From: Bradyrhizobium sp. CCGB12
GTDB taxonomy: Bacteria > Pseudomonadota > Alphaproteobacteria > Rhizobiales > Xanthobacteraceae
DNA: 64,000 nucleotides
NCBI RefSeq assembly: GCF_024199845.1
Contig: NZ_JANADO010000001.1
Location: 2,790,001-2,854,000 of the forward strand
Direction: 5' to 3'
Shown: positions 36,668 to 46,976 of the stretch, piece by piece
Numbering within the stretch: position 1 is the first letter of the stretch
How the letters are laid out: every line of letters begins with the position of its first letter
Program-made: the position numbers and the translations under genes
The notes under the pieces: generated by a model
What the model saw: the letters and a program-made list of their open reading frames with translations, nothing else
Database searches by the model: none
What the model was told of the DNA's origin: nothing

Positions 36668-37888
36668 TTACTGCCACTGCGCCTTCGGCACGACCGGCGC
36701 ACGCGCGCCCGGAAGCGAGGCGGGCGCGAGAGCGTAGAATTCGCCGTTCTGCCACTGGCCGACGCTCCAGACCTCCTGGAGCAGACCGTCCTTCAGCTTG
36801 ACCTTGCCGATGATGGTGTCGAACGTTCCTGCGCGGATCTCGGCCGCGACTGCGGCGCGATCGAGCTTGCCGACTTTCTCGATCGCCTGCTGGAGCACCT
36901 GGAGGCTCGCATAGGTGATCGAGCTTGCCCAGCGATCAGGCTCCTTGCCGGTCGCAGCCTTGTGACGAGCGAGATAGTCCTTCAGCTGCGGCGAGTCCGC
37001 ATTCCAGCCGCCGATGCCCATCACGCCGTCGCTGTTGGCGGCGAACTTGCCCTTGTAGAGCGGGAAGGCCGTGCCGACGCCGACGTAGAAGACCTTCGGG
37101 TTGAACTTCAAGAGCTGCGCCTGCTCGGTCAGCGCGATTGTATCCGGCGGATAGCTGAACGCGACGAACGCATCCGGCTTGGACGCGATTGCGTCCTTCA
37201 GCAGCGGCTGAAGATCCTGCGCACCCATGGGATAAGTCTTGTCATAGGTGAGCGTGAAGCCGTGCTTCTTGAAAGCCTCGCGGCCGGCGGCGGACAACTC
37301 GATGCCGAACTGATCGGCGATGCTGACCATCGCGATGTTGGGCCCGATCTTGCCTTCGCTCTTCAATTTGCCGAGCAGATCGGCGAGCGCCTCGGAGATC
37401 TGCGCGGAGGTGCCGAGCCAGAAGGTCGCGTTCGACCAGCGCTTGGCAAGCTCCGGCGCCTTGTCGGTCACCGACGTGACCGCAAGGTGAGGGTAGCCGA
37501 GACGGTTCAGCGTCGGGCCGACCGCGAGGTTGAGGCCCGTGCTCCAGGGCGGAAGAATGAAATCGACCTTGTCCTGGTTGGCGAGGCGCTCGATCGCCTT
37601 GACGGCCTCCTCCGAGCTGCTGCGGTCGTCGTATTCGACCACTTCGATCGGCAGCTTCTTGTCGCCGAGCTTGATGCCGCCGGCCGCGTTCACATCCTTC
37701 ACCCACAGCTCGTAATTGGGCAGGGTCGTGATGCCGGCACCACCGGCATAAGGGCCGGTCTTGGAAATGGCATAGCCGATCCGGATCTTCTCCTGTGCAT
37801 CGGCTGTGGACGCGAAGGTCCCCAGCGCTGTGGCGAACGCCACCAGGCCAGTGACGCGCAGCAACGTTCGACGGTTCGCCGAAAACAT
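36668..37888 (-). CDS. Periplasmic binding protein of the Liv-type transporter
   Basis: 406 residues from ATG 37888, with GGGAGG before it; an upstream ATG at 37912 is less well placed. The leader NRRTLLRVTGLVAFATALG is twin-Arg-like and ends at STADAQ. The mature protein is a type I periplasmic binding protein (IRIGYAISKTGPYAGGAGIT, VEVVEYDDRSSSEEAVKAIE, FILPPWSTGLNLAVGPTLN). Related proteins bind amides, urea, amino acids or aromatics; the real ligand is unknown. It is first of the leftward operon and divergent from an AraC gene. Confidence 0.92.
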   Translation of the reverse strand: MFSANRRTLLRVTGLVAFATALGTFASTADAQEKIRIGYAISKTGPYAGGAGITTLPNYELWVKDVNAAGGIKLGDKKLPIEVVEYDDRSSSEEAVKAIERLANQDKVDFILPPWSTGLNLAVGPTLNRLGYPHLAVTSVTDKAPELAKRWSNATFWLGTSAQISEALADLLGKLKSEGKIGPNIAMVSIADQFGIELSAAGREAFKKHGFTLTYDKTYPMGAQDLQPLLKDAIASKPDAFVAFSYPPDTIALTEQAQLLKFNPKVFYVGVGTAFPLYKGKFAANSDGVMGIGGWNADSPQLKDYLARHKAATGKEPDRWASSITYASLQVLQQAIEKVGKLDRAAVAAEIRAGTFDTIIGKVKLKDGLLQEVWSVGQWQNGEFYALAPASLPGARAPVVPKAQWQ

Positions 37889-37920
37889 GTCCGATCCTCC
37901 CTCGTGTTTCACTCAAGCGA

Positions 37921-38036
37921 TTGTTCGCAACGATGAAAGTGGGTCGTTTCCCCATCGTCCTGATTTCTTTCGGCGTAGCTCGGGAGCCCGCCGCGACCAG
38001 GACTTGACCTAGCAAGCACTCTCGGTTTTGTTCGCA
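37921..38036. promoter_or_regulatory. Direct repeats TTGTTCGCA between the binding-protein and AraC genes
   Basis: TTGTTCGCA occurs at 37921-37929 and again at 38028-38036 in the same orientation, 107 bases apart, in the 150-base divergent region. AraC proteins bind direct repeats, so these are candidate half-sites for the regulator encoded at 38039. The 9-base identity is direct; the role is inferred. Confidence 0.35.
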
Positions 38037-38038
38037 CA

Positions 38039-39019
38039 ATGGACAGATCCGGGGAAAGGTTGGACGTTTCCGGTCGCACGGGTCAGGTGCGTCGAGCGGT
38101 CGCGGGCACCAATCCGCCCGCGCCGGCCACACCGGCGGGATCCGCATCGGTCGGCGCTGCGTTGATCGGATCGCACTATGCTGCGAGACGCTGGATGCTG
38201 GCGTCGAAGGCGGCGCGGCCGTTCATCCACCTGCTTTGCCTTCACCGCGGCTCCGCTGCCGAGGTTCGCCAGGCGGGTCAGGTGATTGCATTGACGGGGC
38301 CCGCCCTGATCTGGTTGCCGGCCGGATCGACCGAGTATCTGGAGATATCGGCAGGAGCGACTGCCGAACTCTTGCAATTGCGCGCCGGCGTATGGCACCG
38401 CTTTTTGCCGCCCTCGGCCGAGCCGGCCTATCTGGCTCTCGAAGGCGCCGCAGGCATCATGACATTGCCGGTGGACCCCGAACTCGTGACGACGATGTCG
38501 CGTTCGATCGGCGCAATCGCAAGCGAGATCGCATTGCCGACGCGCAGCGGTGCAGGGTCGATCATGTCGGCCGAGCTGACGCTGTGCGTGCTGCGCTTCT
38601 GGCGTCTCTTCGCCGGCAGCAACGATCAGGATGACCAGGGCGGCAGTGCGGAAGTGCTGAGCCGCTTCCGCCGGCTGCTCGAGGAACGATATCACCAGCA
38701 CCTGCGCGTCAGCGACTACGCCAATCTGCTCGGCATAACCGCGGACCGCTTGCACTCGCTGTGCAGTCGCGAACTCCAGCGCTCCCCAAGCAAGTTGATC
38801 CAGCAGCGCGTCGTCAAGGAAGCCGCGACACGGCTGGAGGCGGGCACCGCCGCCGTCAAGCAGGTCGCGTTCGCGCTCGGCTTCAAGGACACCGCGTATT
38901 TCAGCCGCTTCTTCCGCAAGCACACCGGCGAGGCGCCCGGCATGTGGCGGCGACGCGTTGCTGCACGCGTGAGGGCCGGCCGATCAAGGCCGACGCTGAA
39001 TTTCGCGGACTGGCCGTGA
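38039..39019 (+). CDS. AraC-family regulator of the Liv-type operon
   Basis: 326 residues if read from ATG 38039, which has no ribosome-binding site, so the true start may be further in. The C-terminal AraC domain has HLRVSDYANLLGITADRLHS and VKQVAFALGFKDTAYFSRFF. The N-terminal cupin-like part (RPFIHLLCLHRGSAAEVRQA) should bind the effector. It is divergent from the transporter operon. Confidence 0.85.
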   Translation: MDRSGERLDVSGRTGQVRRAVAGTNPPAPATPAGSASVGAALIGSHYAARRWMLASKAARPFIHLLCLHRGSAAEVRQAGQVIALTGPALIWLPAGSTEYLEISAGATAELLQLRAGVWHRFLPPSAEPAYLALEGAAGIMTLPVDPELVTTMSRSIGAIASEIALPTRSGAGSIMSAELTLCVLRFWRLFAGSNDQDDQGGSAEVLSRFRRLLEERYHQHLRVSDYANLLGITADRLHSLCSRELQRSPSKLIQQRVVKEAATRLEAGTAAVKQVAFALGFKDTAYFSRFFRKHTGEAPGMWRRRVAARVRAGRSRPTLNFADWP

Positions 39020-39204
39020 GGCCGCGATCGGAGCAAGCCGTGTCGGCAGGAATCTTGTCCCGATCGCGCCGCTGACCGACACAAGACGTGTCGCCCCAGA
39101 AACATTCTGAATCAACCAGGTCAGATCTGGATGGAGGCGGCCCAAGGAAGGCAAGCAAACGCGGCTTGCTCATGAGCGCATTGGTCGCACATGCCGTGCA
39201 CGCG

Positions 39205-39221
39205 TCTGGAGAGATTCTAAC
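39205..39221 (+). promoter_or_regulatory. Weak Irr/ICE-like box before the TonB receptor gene
   Basis: TCTGGAG-AGA-TTCTAAC matches 10 of 14 defined positions of the iron control element TTTAGAA-N3-TTCTAAA, with one good half-site. It is 52 bases before the receptor ATG. In Bradyrhizobium, Irr acts at such sites in iron genes, including positive control of siderophore receptors. The rest of the 253-base gap has a CGACAC/GTGTCG hairpin (39077-39093) after the AraC gene. Confidence 0.35.
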
Positions 39222-39272
39222 GTGGTTCCTATCGCACTCCGAAATCGCCTGAGTTAGGGCGAGGCAGCAAGA

Positions 39273-41612
39273 ATGATACCGGCGAAGCCGGCAGTGCGTG
39301 GGGCTTTAACAGACGTGACAGACTTCCAACTTCCTTCGCGTTCCGACACGCGTCGTCAACGGATTCAAGTGTTTTTCTTCGGTGCGGCCAGCACATTTTC
39401 TCTCGCCATGCCCTTCGGTTACGCGCAAGCGCAGACGGAGATTCCCTCCGTCACCGTGGAAGCGCCGGCGCAGCGCGCCCGTCCAGCTGCGGTTACCTCG
39501 TCGCGAAGGTCGGCGGAGACACGCGCCGCACGCGCCAATCGTCGCGCTCCCGCGCAGCAGGCCGCGCCAGCTCAGTCGGCATCATCGAACGGCACTACGG
39601 GCGAACGCGCCAATGGTCCGGTGCGCGGCTTCGTTGCCACCAGGAGCGGCACCGCCACCAAAACGGATACACCGCTGATCGAAACCCCGCAGTCGGTGTC
39701 CGTGGTGACCACCGACCAGATCAGGAACCAGGGTGCGGTCTCGATCGGCGAGGCACTGCGCTATACCGCCGGCGTCAGTGGCGACGTCAATGGCGGCTCC
39801 GACACCCGCTTCGGCGCCCTCCAGATCCGCGGCTTCGACACGACCATGTCGGGCCTTTACATCGACGGCTTGCGGGTTCCGTCGAGCAACTACGTGCATT
39901 TTAACGGCCTCGATCCCTACGGGGCCGAGCGGTTGGAGGTTCTCAAGGGACCATCCTCGGCGATGTATGGCGGCAGCGGCACCGGCGGCATCCTCAACTA
40001 CGTGACCAAGCTGCCGACCGCCCAGCAGTTCGGCGAGGTCTCGATCTCGGGCGGCAGCTTCAATCGCTATCAAGGCCAGTTCGACATGGGCGGCCCCGCC
40101 AACAAGGAAGGCACCGTGCTGTGGCGCCTCACCGGCGTGGTCCGCGACGGCGAGACTCAAGTCGACTTCACCAAGGACAACCGCGTCTTCATCGCGCCCG
40201 CCGTCACCTTCAAGCCCAACGAAGACACCACCATCACCGTGCTCGCCAACTACCAGAGAGATCGGGCAGGGTGGGGCCTCCAGTTCCTGCCGGCCTCGGG
40301 CACGGTGTGGCCGAACAACGGTCGCACCATTCCGGTCTCGTTCTTCGCGGGCGTACCGAGCTTCAACGCGTTCAACACCGAGATCGCCACCGCCGGCTAC
40401 CTGCTCTCGCATGACTTCACCGACAACATCACGTTCCGACAGAACCTGCGCTACGCCTATCAGCACAACGAGGAGAAGGTGTTCTACGGCGCGGGCTATA
40501 CCGACGAGGCCGCGGGGCAGCTCGCACGTTTCGGCAGCTACAGCAACTCGTACATCAACTCGTTCGCTGTGGACAATCAGCTGCAAGGCAAGTTCGTCAC
40601 CGGCATCCTCAGTCACACCACGCTGGTCGGGATCGACTATCGGAATACCAACTTCCGCGACACAGCCTATAGCGTCGCGACGTCGTCTCCCACGATCAAC
40701 GTCTTCAATCCGGTCTACAGCTACGACTACGCTGTGGACGCCCTGCCGAGCGACAACACCGGAGTCAAGCAGTCGCAGGTGGGCCTCTATGCCCAGGATC
40801 AGATTAAACTCGGTCGGCTCTCGTTCCAGCTCGGCGGCCGCCAGGATTTCGTGACGACGCAGGTCGACAGCGGCATCTCCAACACGACCGTCTCGAAGGA
40901 TGCGTCGGCCTTCACCGGCCGCGCCGCCGTGATGTACAATTTCGACAACGGCATCGCGCCCTATTTCAGCTATTCCGAGTCGTTCCTGCCGGTGCTCGCG
41001 ATCAATTCGTCCGGGCAGATGCTCAATCCCGAGACCGGCGTCCAATACGAAGTCGGCGTCAAGTACCAGCCGATCGGCTGGAACGCGCTGTTCACCTTCG
41101 CCGCCTTCGACCTGACGCGCGACAACGTCGTCACCTATGCACCGCCGAGCTATTTCGCTGAACAGACCGGTCAGGTGAAATCCCGCGGTATCGAGCTCGA
41201 AGGCACCATGTCGCTCGCCGACGGCTGGAATCTGCGCGCGGCCTATGCCTATGTCGATGCCGTGGTCACGCAGGATCCGGTCAATGTCGGCAAGGCGCCG
41301 GTCACCGTGCCGCTCAACCGCGCCTCGTTGTGGAACGACTACACGCTCCAGAACGGACCGCTCGCCGGCTTGCAGTTCGGCGGCGGCATCCGTTATGTCG
41401 GCGCGACCTGGGGTGACGACGCCAACACGTTCAAGGTAGGATCGGCGACCGTGCTGGACGCGCTGCTGGCTTACACCCGTGACAATTGGCGCCTGTCGCT
41501 GAACGTGACGAACCTTGCCGACACGCGCTATGTCGCTGCGTGTTACAGCCTGTCGGGCTGCTTCTATGCGGAGGGGCGCAAGGCCATCGGCAAGCTGACC
41601 TACCGCTGGTGA
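39273..41612 (+). CDS. TonB-dependent siderophore receptor (FegA-like)
   Basis: 779 residues. A long leader ends near MPFGYAQAQ. The TonB-box-like EIPSVTVEAP is followed by a Pro/Ala/Arg-rich linker, then the plug (TPLIETPQSVSVVTTDQIRN, IRGFDTTMSGLYIDGLRVPS, LEVLKGPSSAMYGGSGTGGI) and a 22-strand barrel ending in LTYRW with aromatic C-terminus. The ferrichrome/rhodotorulate receptor type is most likely. It is followed by a PepSY membrane protein, the same pair as fegAB of B. japonicum, needed for ferrichrome use. Confidence 0.92.
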   Translation: MIPAKPAVRGALTDVTDFQLPSRSDTRRQRIQVFFFGAASTFSLAMPFGYAQAQTEIPSVTVEAPAQRARPAAVTSSRRSAETRAARANRRAPAQQAAPAQSASSNGTTGERANGPVRGFVATRSGTATKTDTPLIETPQSVSVVTTDQIRNQGAVSIGEALRYTAGVSGDVNGGSDTRFGALQIRGFDTTMSGLYIDGLRVPSSNYVHFNGLDPYGAERLEVLKGPSSAMYGGSGTGGILNYVTKLPTAQQFGEVSISGGSFNRYQGQFDMGGPANKEGTVLWRLTGVVRDGETQVDFTKDNRVFIAPAVTFKPNEDTTITVLANYQRDRAGWGLQFLPASGTVWPNNGRTIPVSFFAGVPSFNAFNTEIATAGYLLSHDFTDNITFRQNLRYAYQHNEEKVFYGAGYTDEAAGQLARFGSYSNSYINSFAVDNQLQGKFVTGILSHTTLVGIDYRNTNFRDTAYSVATSSPTINVFNPVYSYDYAVDALPSDNTGVKQSQVGLYAQDQIKLGRLSFQLGGRQDFVTTQVDSGISNTTVSKDASAFTGRAAVMYNFDNGIAPYFSYSESFLPVLAINSSGQMLNPETGVQYEVGVKYQPIGWNALFTFAAFDLTRDNVVTYAPPSYFAEQTGQVKSRGIELEGTMSLADGWNLRAAYAYVDAVVTQDPVNVGKAPVTVPLNRASLWNDYTLQNGPLAGLQFGGGIRYVGATWGDDANTFKVGSATVLDALLAYTRDNWRLSLNVTNLADTRYVAACYSLSGCFYAEGRKAIGKLTYRW

Positions 41613-41672
41613 GTTCGAACCGAGGGCGGTCCGGCAATCGGGAGCCGGCCCTACGGATGAGAGTGGAAGACG

Positions 41673-42965
41673 ATGAGAGCGATATTCGGCCGGCTGCATC
41701 GCTGGGCGGGACTGCTGACCGCCGGCTTCCTGTTCTTCTCCGGCATCACAGGCGCGATCATCTCGTGGGACCATGAGATCGATGACGTCCTGAACAGCCA
41801 TCTGTTCGATGTCTCGACCAAGGGCCCGGCGATTCCCTCGATCGAGCTCGCTGGGATGATCGAGCAGCGCGATCCCCGCGCGCGCGTCGTCTATCTCTTC
41901 ATGACGCCGGAGGAGGGCCACTCGCTGTGGTTCTTCGTCATGCCCCGAATAGATCCCACGACCGGCAAGCGTTACCCGCTCGACTACAATCAGGTCTTCC
42001 TCGATCCCAACACCGGCGCGGAACTCGGCCGGCGCTACTGGGGCGCGGTATGGCCGGTGACGAGAGAGAACTTCGTCTCGTTCCTCTACAAGCTGCACTA
42101 CACCATGCACATCCCGGAGTTCTGGGGCAGCGACCGCTGGGGCATGCGTGTTCTCGGCATCATCGCCATCATCTGGACCATCGATTGCTTCATCGGCTTC
42201 TATCTGACGCTGCCCTCGCGCAGGCGCGCCAAGACAGCGCGGGCCCCCGAAGTCACGCGCCAGCTCGAGCGCGGCTTCTGGGCGCGGTGGGCACCGGCCT
42301 GGACCATCAAGACCTCGGGCAGCGCCTACCGGATCAATTTCGACATCCACCGCGCCTTCAGCCTGTGGACCTGGGGCGTGCTGTTCGTCATTGCCTTCAC
42401 CGCGTTCTCGCTGAACCTCTATTTCGAGGTGTTCTCGCCGCTGATGAAGATGGTTTCGAACTACACGCCGACGCCCTATGAGCAGCGGCCCTATCGCGAC
42501 CTCGACGACCCCATCGAGCCCAAGGTCAACTTCGCCGACATCGCCGCCCGCGCGGCCGCCGACGGCAAGGGGCGCGGGTGGACGATCCCGGTCGGTGCGA
42601 TCAGCTACGGGCCCGCCCATGGCGTCTATGCCGCCGCCTTCTTCCATCCTGGCGACGACCACGGCGCCGGCGGCGTCGGCCCGGCGCAGCTCTATTACGA
42701 CAGCGAGGATGGCCGCCCCATCGGCGAACGGCTGCCCTGGGTCGGCACAGCCGCGGACATCTTCGTGCAGGCACAATTCCCGCTGCATTCGGGCCGCATC
42801 GTTGGGCTGTTCGGCCGCATCCTGATTTCGATCATGGGCCTCGTCGTCGCCGCACTCTCGGTCACCGGCGTCGTGATCTGGTGGCGCAAGCGCCGCGCCC
42901 GGGTCCGCGTGCGCGAGACCGCGGCGGTGCGCCTGAGCCGGCAGCAACTCACGCCGGCGGAGTAG
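41673..42965 (+). CDS. PepSY-associated membrane protein (FegB-like reductase candidate)
   Basis: 430 residues. The family start [20 protein letters not shown] is followed by the PepSY region ([20 protein letters not shown]), and spans near residues 145-175 ([19 protein letters not shown]), 215-250 ([20 protein letters not shown]) and 385-415. His residues in the first and later spans could bind heme, as in siderophore-reducing PepSY proteins. It acts in the inner membrane, probably freeing iron from imported siderophore. Its 3' end overlaps the convergent aconitase gene by 17 bases. Confidence 0.88.
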   Translation: MRAIFGRLHRWAGLLTAGFLFFSGITGAIISWDHEIDDVLNSHLFDVSTKGPAIPSIELAGMIEQRDPRARVVYLFMTPEEGHSLWFFVMPRIDPTTGKRYPLDYNQVFLDPNTGAELGRRYWGAVWPVTRENFVSFLYKLHYTMHIPEFWGSDRWGMRVLGIIAIIWTIDCFIGFYLTLPSRRRAKTARAPEVTRQLERGFWARWAPAWTIKTSGSAYRINFDIHRAFSLWTWGVLFVIAFTAFSLNLYFEVFSPLMKMVSNYTPTPYEQRPYRDLDDPIEPKVNFADIAARAAADGKGRGWTIPVGAISYGPAHGVYAAAFFHPGDDHGAGGVGPAQLYYDSEDGRPIGERLPWVGTAADIFVQAQFPLHSGRIVGLFGRILISIMGLVVAALSVTGVVIWWRKRRARVRVRETAAVRLSRQQLTPAE

Positions 42966-45543
42966 GGCCAAGCGCTCGTCGCAGGATCAGCGGCAACAGG
43001 CCGCCAGCTCGCAAGATCTCACCTTCGAGGTTGGTCTCGATCGCGGCGATCGCGTCGAAACTGTCGATTTCGGCGCCATCACGACGAATGCGAACGGTCA
43101 CGCCGCTGCGTGGGCGGATCGCGTCGATCGGCGCATCGATCTCGATCTCGTCGGTCGGGCGGAGGCCGAAATCCTCCGGCCGGCGACCGGGGGGGAGGCG
43201 GAGCGGAAGGACGCCCATGCCGATCAGGTTGGAACGGTGAATGCGCTCGAAACTGAGTGCCAGCACCGCGCGCACGCCGAGCAGCGCAACGCCCTTGGCG
43301 GCCCAGTCGCGTGACGAGCCCATGCCGTAGCGCTCGCCAGCGACCACCACGACGGAGCGGCCTTCGTCGGCATAACGATCCGCCGCGCACCACAGCGCCA
43401 TCTGCTCGCCGGTGCCGGCATGAATTGTGGTGCCGGGACGCAACCCGGGTGCAAGCAGATTGCGAACGCTCTTGTTGGTGAAGAGGCCGCGCAGCATCAC
43501 CTCCCAGTTGCCGCGGCGCGAGGCGAAGACGTTGAGATCATGCGCGCTCTCGCCGCGCCTCACCAAATAATCGCCGGCATCGCCAGCGGCCGGGATCGCC
43601 CCGGCCGGCGAGATGTGGTCGGTCGTGATGTCGTCGCCGAGCACGAGCAGCGGCGCCGCGGTGTAGCTGCCGAGACGCGTGCCCTTGCCGGGCCCTGCAA
43701 ACGGTGGCCGGCGGATATAGGTCGAGGCCTGATCCCAGGGAAATAGCGCAGCGCCGGGCGCCTCGAGCGCGGCCCAATCCACGCTCGCCTCGGCGGCGTC
43801 GTAGGCGCTGCCATAGTCCCTCGCGTCGCGCGCCTTGGCCAGGGCATCGTCGATCTCGGCGCCGGTTGGCCAGAGGTCGGCGAGCCTGATGTCGCGGCCA
43901 TCGGAGCTGCGCCCGATCGGATCGCGCAGGATATCGCGACGCGCGTCACCTGCGAGCGCAAATGCGACGACCAGCGGCGGCGAAGCAAGGAAGCCGTTCT
44001 CGACCTGCGTGTGGACGCGCCCGGGAAAATTGCGGTTGCCCGAGAGCACCGCGACCGGGGCGATCATCCTCGAGGTCAGGGCCTCGGCCATGACGGGCGC
44101 AAGCGGACCGGAATTGCCGATGCAGGTGGTGCAGCCATAGCCGACGATACCGAAGCCGAGCGCTTCGAGATCATCCATGAGTCCCGCACGATGCAGGTAG
44201 TTTTCGGCGGTCGGCGAGCCCGGCGCGAGCGAGGTCTTTACCCAGGCGGGCGGCGTCAGCCCGAACATGCGGGCCTTGCGGGCAAGGAGGCCTGCGGCGA
44301 CCAGCAGACGCGGGTCCGAGGTGTTGGTGCAGCTTGTGATCGCGGCGATCGCGACCGCGCCGTCTGCCGGCGCATCGGCGGGGGAAGCAGTGGCCTCGAC
44401 GCCGAGCGCCTCGGCGGTACGGCTCGCCGCGATGCGATCCTGCGGGCGGCGCGGACCGGCAAGGCTAAGCTCGACCTCGTCGAGGTCAATAGTGAGCGTC
44501 TTGGTGTAGCGCGGGTTGGCATTGGCATCGAACCACAGATGCTGCCGCCGTGCGTAAGCCTCGACGAGCGCGATCTGCTCGGGCGAGCGGCCGGTCTGCG
44601 CGAGATAGTCGAGCGTCTGCCGGTCGATCGGGAAGTAGCCGGAATTGGCGCCGAACTCCGGCGTCATGTTGGCGACCACGGCGCGGTCGCCGGCGGAGAG
44701 CGTGGCGACACCGGGTCCGTAGAACTCGACGAAGCGGTCGGCGAGATCGATGCGACGCAGGCGCTCGGTGACTGATAGGGCGAGATCGGTCGCGAGCACG
44801 CCCTCGCGCAAGGAGCCGGTGAGGCGCACGCCGATCACGTCGGGCACGCGCAGCATGACCGGCATGCCGAACATCACGCTCTCGGCTTCCAGGCCGCCGA
44901 CGCCCCAGGCCAAGACGCCGATGCCGTTGATCATCGGCGTATGGCTGTCGGTGCCAATCAGCGTGTCGGGCGCGGCCCATGGCGTGCCGTCACGATCGAA
45001 GCGGGTGACGACGCTCGCCAGGCGCTCGAGATTGAGCGTGTGCATGATGCCGGTGCCGGGTGGATGTACGCGGACGCCTGACAGCGCCGACGTCGCCCAT
45101 TTCATGAACCGGTAGCGCTCGGCGTTGCGCTTCAGCTCATGCTGCATGTTCTGCTGGAGCGCATCCTTGCGCGCGAACACGTCGACGCCGATGGAGTGAT
45201 CGGTCGAGACGTCCACCGGCAGCACCGGATTGAGCCGGTTGGGATCGCCGCCGGCCTCGGCCAGCGAAGCGCGCAGGCCTGCGATATCGACCAGCGCCGG
45301 CCCGCACGTCGTGTCGTGCATCAGGATACGCGCGGGCTGGAAGGCGATCTCGCGCTCGCTGGTGCCGTGCGCAAGCCAATCGCGGATCGCGGCGACGGCC
45401 TCGTCGCGCTCCTCGCCGGCGTTGCGCAGCACGTTTTCGAGAAGGATGCGCAAGATCACAGGCAGGCGCGTGAGATCGTCACCCATGGCACCTCCGAGAT
45501 CGGCGATGCGGTAGGTCTTGTCCGCAACGGAGAGGTCGGTCAT
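42949..45543 (-). CDS. Aconitase-family hydratase (AcnA/AcnD-like)
   Basis: 864 residues from ATG 45543, with GAGGACG before it. The 4Fe-4S ligands are in [14 protein letters not shown] and [50 protein letters not shown] and the swivel domain ([20 protein letters not shown]) complete the fold. It is about 30 residues shorter than the housekeeping AcnA and is probably a paralogue for a special tricarboxylate, for example methylcitrate or trans-aconitate. It is co-transcribed with the MFS gene 10 bases upstream. Confidence 0.9.
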   Translation of the reverse strand: MTDLSVADKTYRIADLGGAMGDDLTRLPVILRILLENVLRNAGEERDEAVAAIRDWLAHGTSEREIAFQPARILMHDTTCGPALVDIAGLRASLAEAGGDPNRLNPVLPVDVSTDHSIGVDVFARKDALQQNMQHELKRNAERYRFMKWATSALSGVRVHPPGTGIMHTLNLERLASVVTRFDRDGTPWAAPDTLIGTDSHTPMINGIGVLAWGVGGLEAESVMFGMPVMLRVPDVIGVRLTGSLREGVLATDLALSVTERLRRIDLADRFVEFYGPGVATLSAGDRAVVANMTPEFGANSGYFPIDRQTLDYLAQTGRSPEQIALVEAYARRQHLWFDANANPRYTKTLTIDLDEVELSLAGPRRPQDRIAASRTAEALGVEATASPADAPADGAVAIAAITSCTNTSDPRLLVAAGLLARKARMFGLTPPAWVKTSLAPGSPTAENYLHRAGLMDDLEALGFGIVGYGCTTCIGNSGPLAPVMAEALTSRMIAPVAVLSGNRNFPGRVHTQVENGFLASPPLVVAFALAGDARRDILRDPIGRSSDGRDIRLADLWPTGAEIDDALAKARDARDYGSAYDAAEASVDWAALEAPGAALFPWDQASTYIRRPPFAGPGKGTRLGSYTAAPLLVLGDDITTDHISPAGAIPAAGDAGDYLVRRGESAHDLNVFASRRGNWEVMLRGLFTNKSVRNLLAPGLRPGTTIHAGTGEQMALWCAADRYADEGRSVVVVAGERYGMGSSRDWAAKGVALLGVRAVLALSFERIHRSNLIGMGVLPLRLPPGRRPEDFGLRPTDEIEIDAPIDAIRPRSGVTVRIRRDGAEIDSFDAIAAIETNLEGEILRAGGLLPLILRRALGPTPPA

Positions 45544-45553
45544 GACAACGTCC

Positions 45554-46867
45554 TCAGGCATGCTGCTCGGCCGGCTCGGCGCGCGTCGCGCCGGTGCTTT
45601 CCATTCGGGCAAACCAGGTCATCAGGAAGGAGACGAACAGCAGGCCGCTCAGGAACAGCAGGCCGCCATAGGTGCTGCCGGTCCAGTCCTTAATCGCGCC
45701 GATCGCGTAGGGGCCTGCAAAGCCGCCGAGATTGCCGATCGAGTTGATCGCGGCGATCGAGACCGCCGCGGTCGATCGGCTGAGGAACAGACCCGGCAAT
45801 GACCAGAATGGCGACTTGAAGGCATAGATGCCGGCGAGCGCGAGCGAGATCAGGGTCATCGAAACGGCCGGCTGCACGAACAGGCCGGTGAGGGCGAGCG
45901 CGCCGGCGCCGAGCAACAGCGGTAGCGCCGAGTGCTTCTGCCGTTCGCCGGTGCGGTCGGAGTTGCGCGACCACAGCACCATCGCGACGGTCGCGAAGGC
46001 GTAGGGCAGCATGGCGATGAGACCGATCTCGAAATTGCTCAACGAGCCCGACATGCCCTTGATGATCTGCGGCATCCACAGGCCGATACCGAGATTGCCG
46101 ACCTGGTAGATGAAATAGATCACCGACAGGAACAGCACTTTCGGGTTGGTGATCGCGGCGATCACGCCGAGATGCTCGACATTGGGACGTGCGGCGTGGT
46201 CCTTTCGCAGCTCCCCGGTGAGCCAGTCGCGCTCTTCGGCCGTCAGCCAGCACGCCTGCTCGGGACGATCGGTCATGATGAAATAGTTGGCGATGCCGGC
46301 GATCACGGCGGGTCCGCCCTCGAGCAGCAGCATCCAGCGCCAGCCGCTCAGGCCGAAGCCGGAGACGTGATCCATGATCCAGGTGCTGAGCGGGGCGCCC
46401 AGGAGATACGACACCGGGATCGCCGCAGTGAACAGCGCCACCGTGGTGGCCTGCTCCTTGGCCCGGAACCAGTAGGTCAGGTAGATGATGATGCCGGGGA
46501 AGAATCCGGCCTCGGCGACACCAAGCAGAAAGCGCAGGACGTAGAGCTGCGTCGCGCTCTGCACGAAGGCGGTGGCGGTCGCAACGATGCCCCAGGTGAT
46601 CAGGATCCGCGAGATCCAGATGCGCGCGCCATATTTGTTGAGCGCAAGGTTGCTCGGGATCTCGAACAGGAAATAGCCGATGAAGAAGATGCCGGCGGCA
46701 AAGCCGAAGGCTTCGCTGGTCAGCGCCAGCTCCTTGTTCATCTGGAGCGCTGCATAGCCGATATTAGCGCGGTCGAGATAGGAGATCACGTAGAGGACGA
46801 AGCAGTAGGGCACGATGCGCCAGAACACCTTGCGCGTTGTGGACTGCTCGACGGATGTCGTGGACAT
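45554..46867 (-). CDS. MFS transporter, anion:cation symporter type
   Basis: 437 residues with 12 predicted spans. VLYVISYLDRANIGYAALQM is the family motif near the N-terminus, followed by FLFEIPSNLALNKYGARIWI. The central loop is polar (LTAEERDWLTGELRKDHAAR). Relatives import tartrate, phthalate, 4-hydroxyphenylacetate or tricarballylate. With the aconitase downstream, a di- or tricarboxylate is the likeliest load. An operator-like palindrome lies 71 bases upstream of its ATG. Confidence 0.92.
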   Translation of the reverse strand: MSTTSVEQSTTRKVFWRIVPYCFVLYVISYLDRANIGYAALQMNKELALTSEAFGFAAGIFFIGYFLFEIPSNLALNKYGARIWISRILITWGIVATATAFVQSATQLYVLRFLLGVAEAGFFPGIIIYLTYWFRAKEQATTVALFTAAIPVSYLLGAPLSTWIMDHVSGFGLSGWRWMLLLEGGPAVIAGIANYFIMTDRPEQACWLTAEERDWLTGELRKDHAARPNVEHLGVIAAITNPKVLFLSVIYFIYQVGNLGIGLWMPQIIKGMSGSLSNFEIGLIAMLPYAFATVAMVLWSRNSDRTGERQKHSALPLLLGAGALALTGLFVQPAVSMTLISLALAGIYAFKSPFWSLPGLFLSRSTAAVSIAAINSIGNLGGFAGPYAIGAIKDWTGSTYGGLLFLSGLLFVSFLMTWFARMESTGATRAEPAEQHA

Positions 46868-46937
46868 GGCGGCGCTTCCTCAGGGTTTGTGCTTTTGGCG
46901 CGCTTGTCCATCCCTCCGGCAGCCGCCTTCGGGTATT

Positions 46938-46964
46938 ATTGCATTTTAAATTATAAAAGACAAT
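46938..46964. promoter_or_regulatory. GntR operator candidate 1, before the MFS-aconitase operon
   Basis: A 27-bp site of the form ATTG-N2-TTTTA-N5-TAAAA-N2-CAAT, perfectly palindromic in all defined positions. It lies between the MFS start and the end of the GntR gene. The same pattern recurs at 47945-47971. Confidence 0.65.
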
Positions 46965-46976
46965 TGCCTAGTTGCG

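Noticed and set aside
39582..42971. 1129-codon open frame antisense to the TonB receptor and PepSY genes
   Set aside because: High-GC shadow frame; no domain, His/Arg/Gly-rich composition, while both sense genes have full family motifs.
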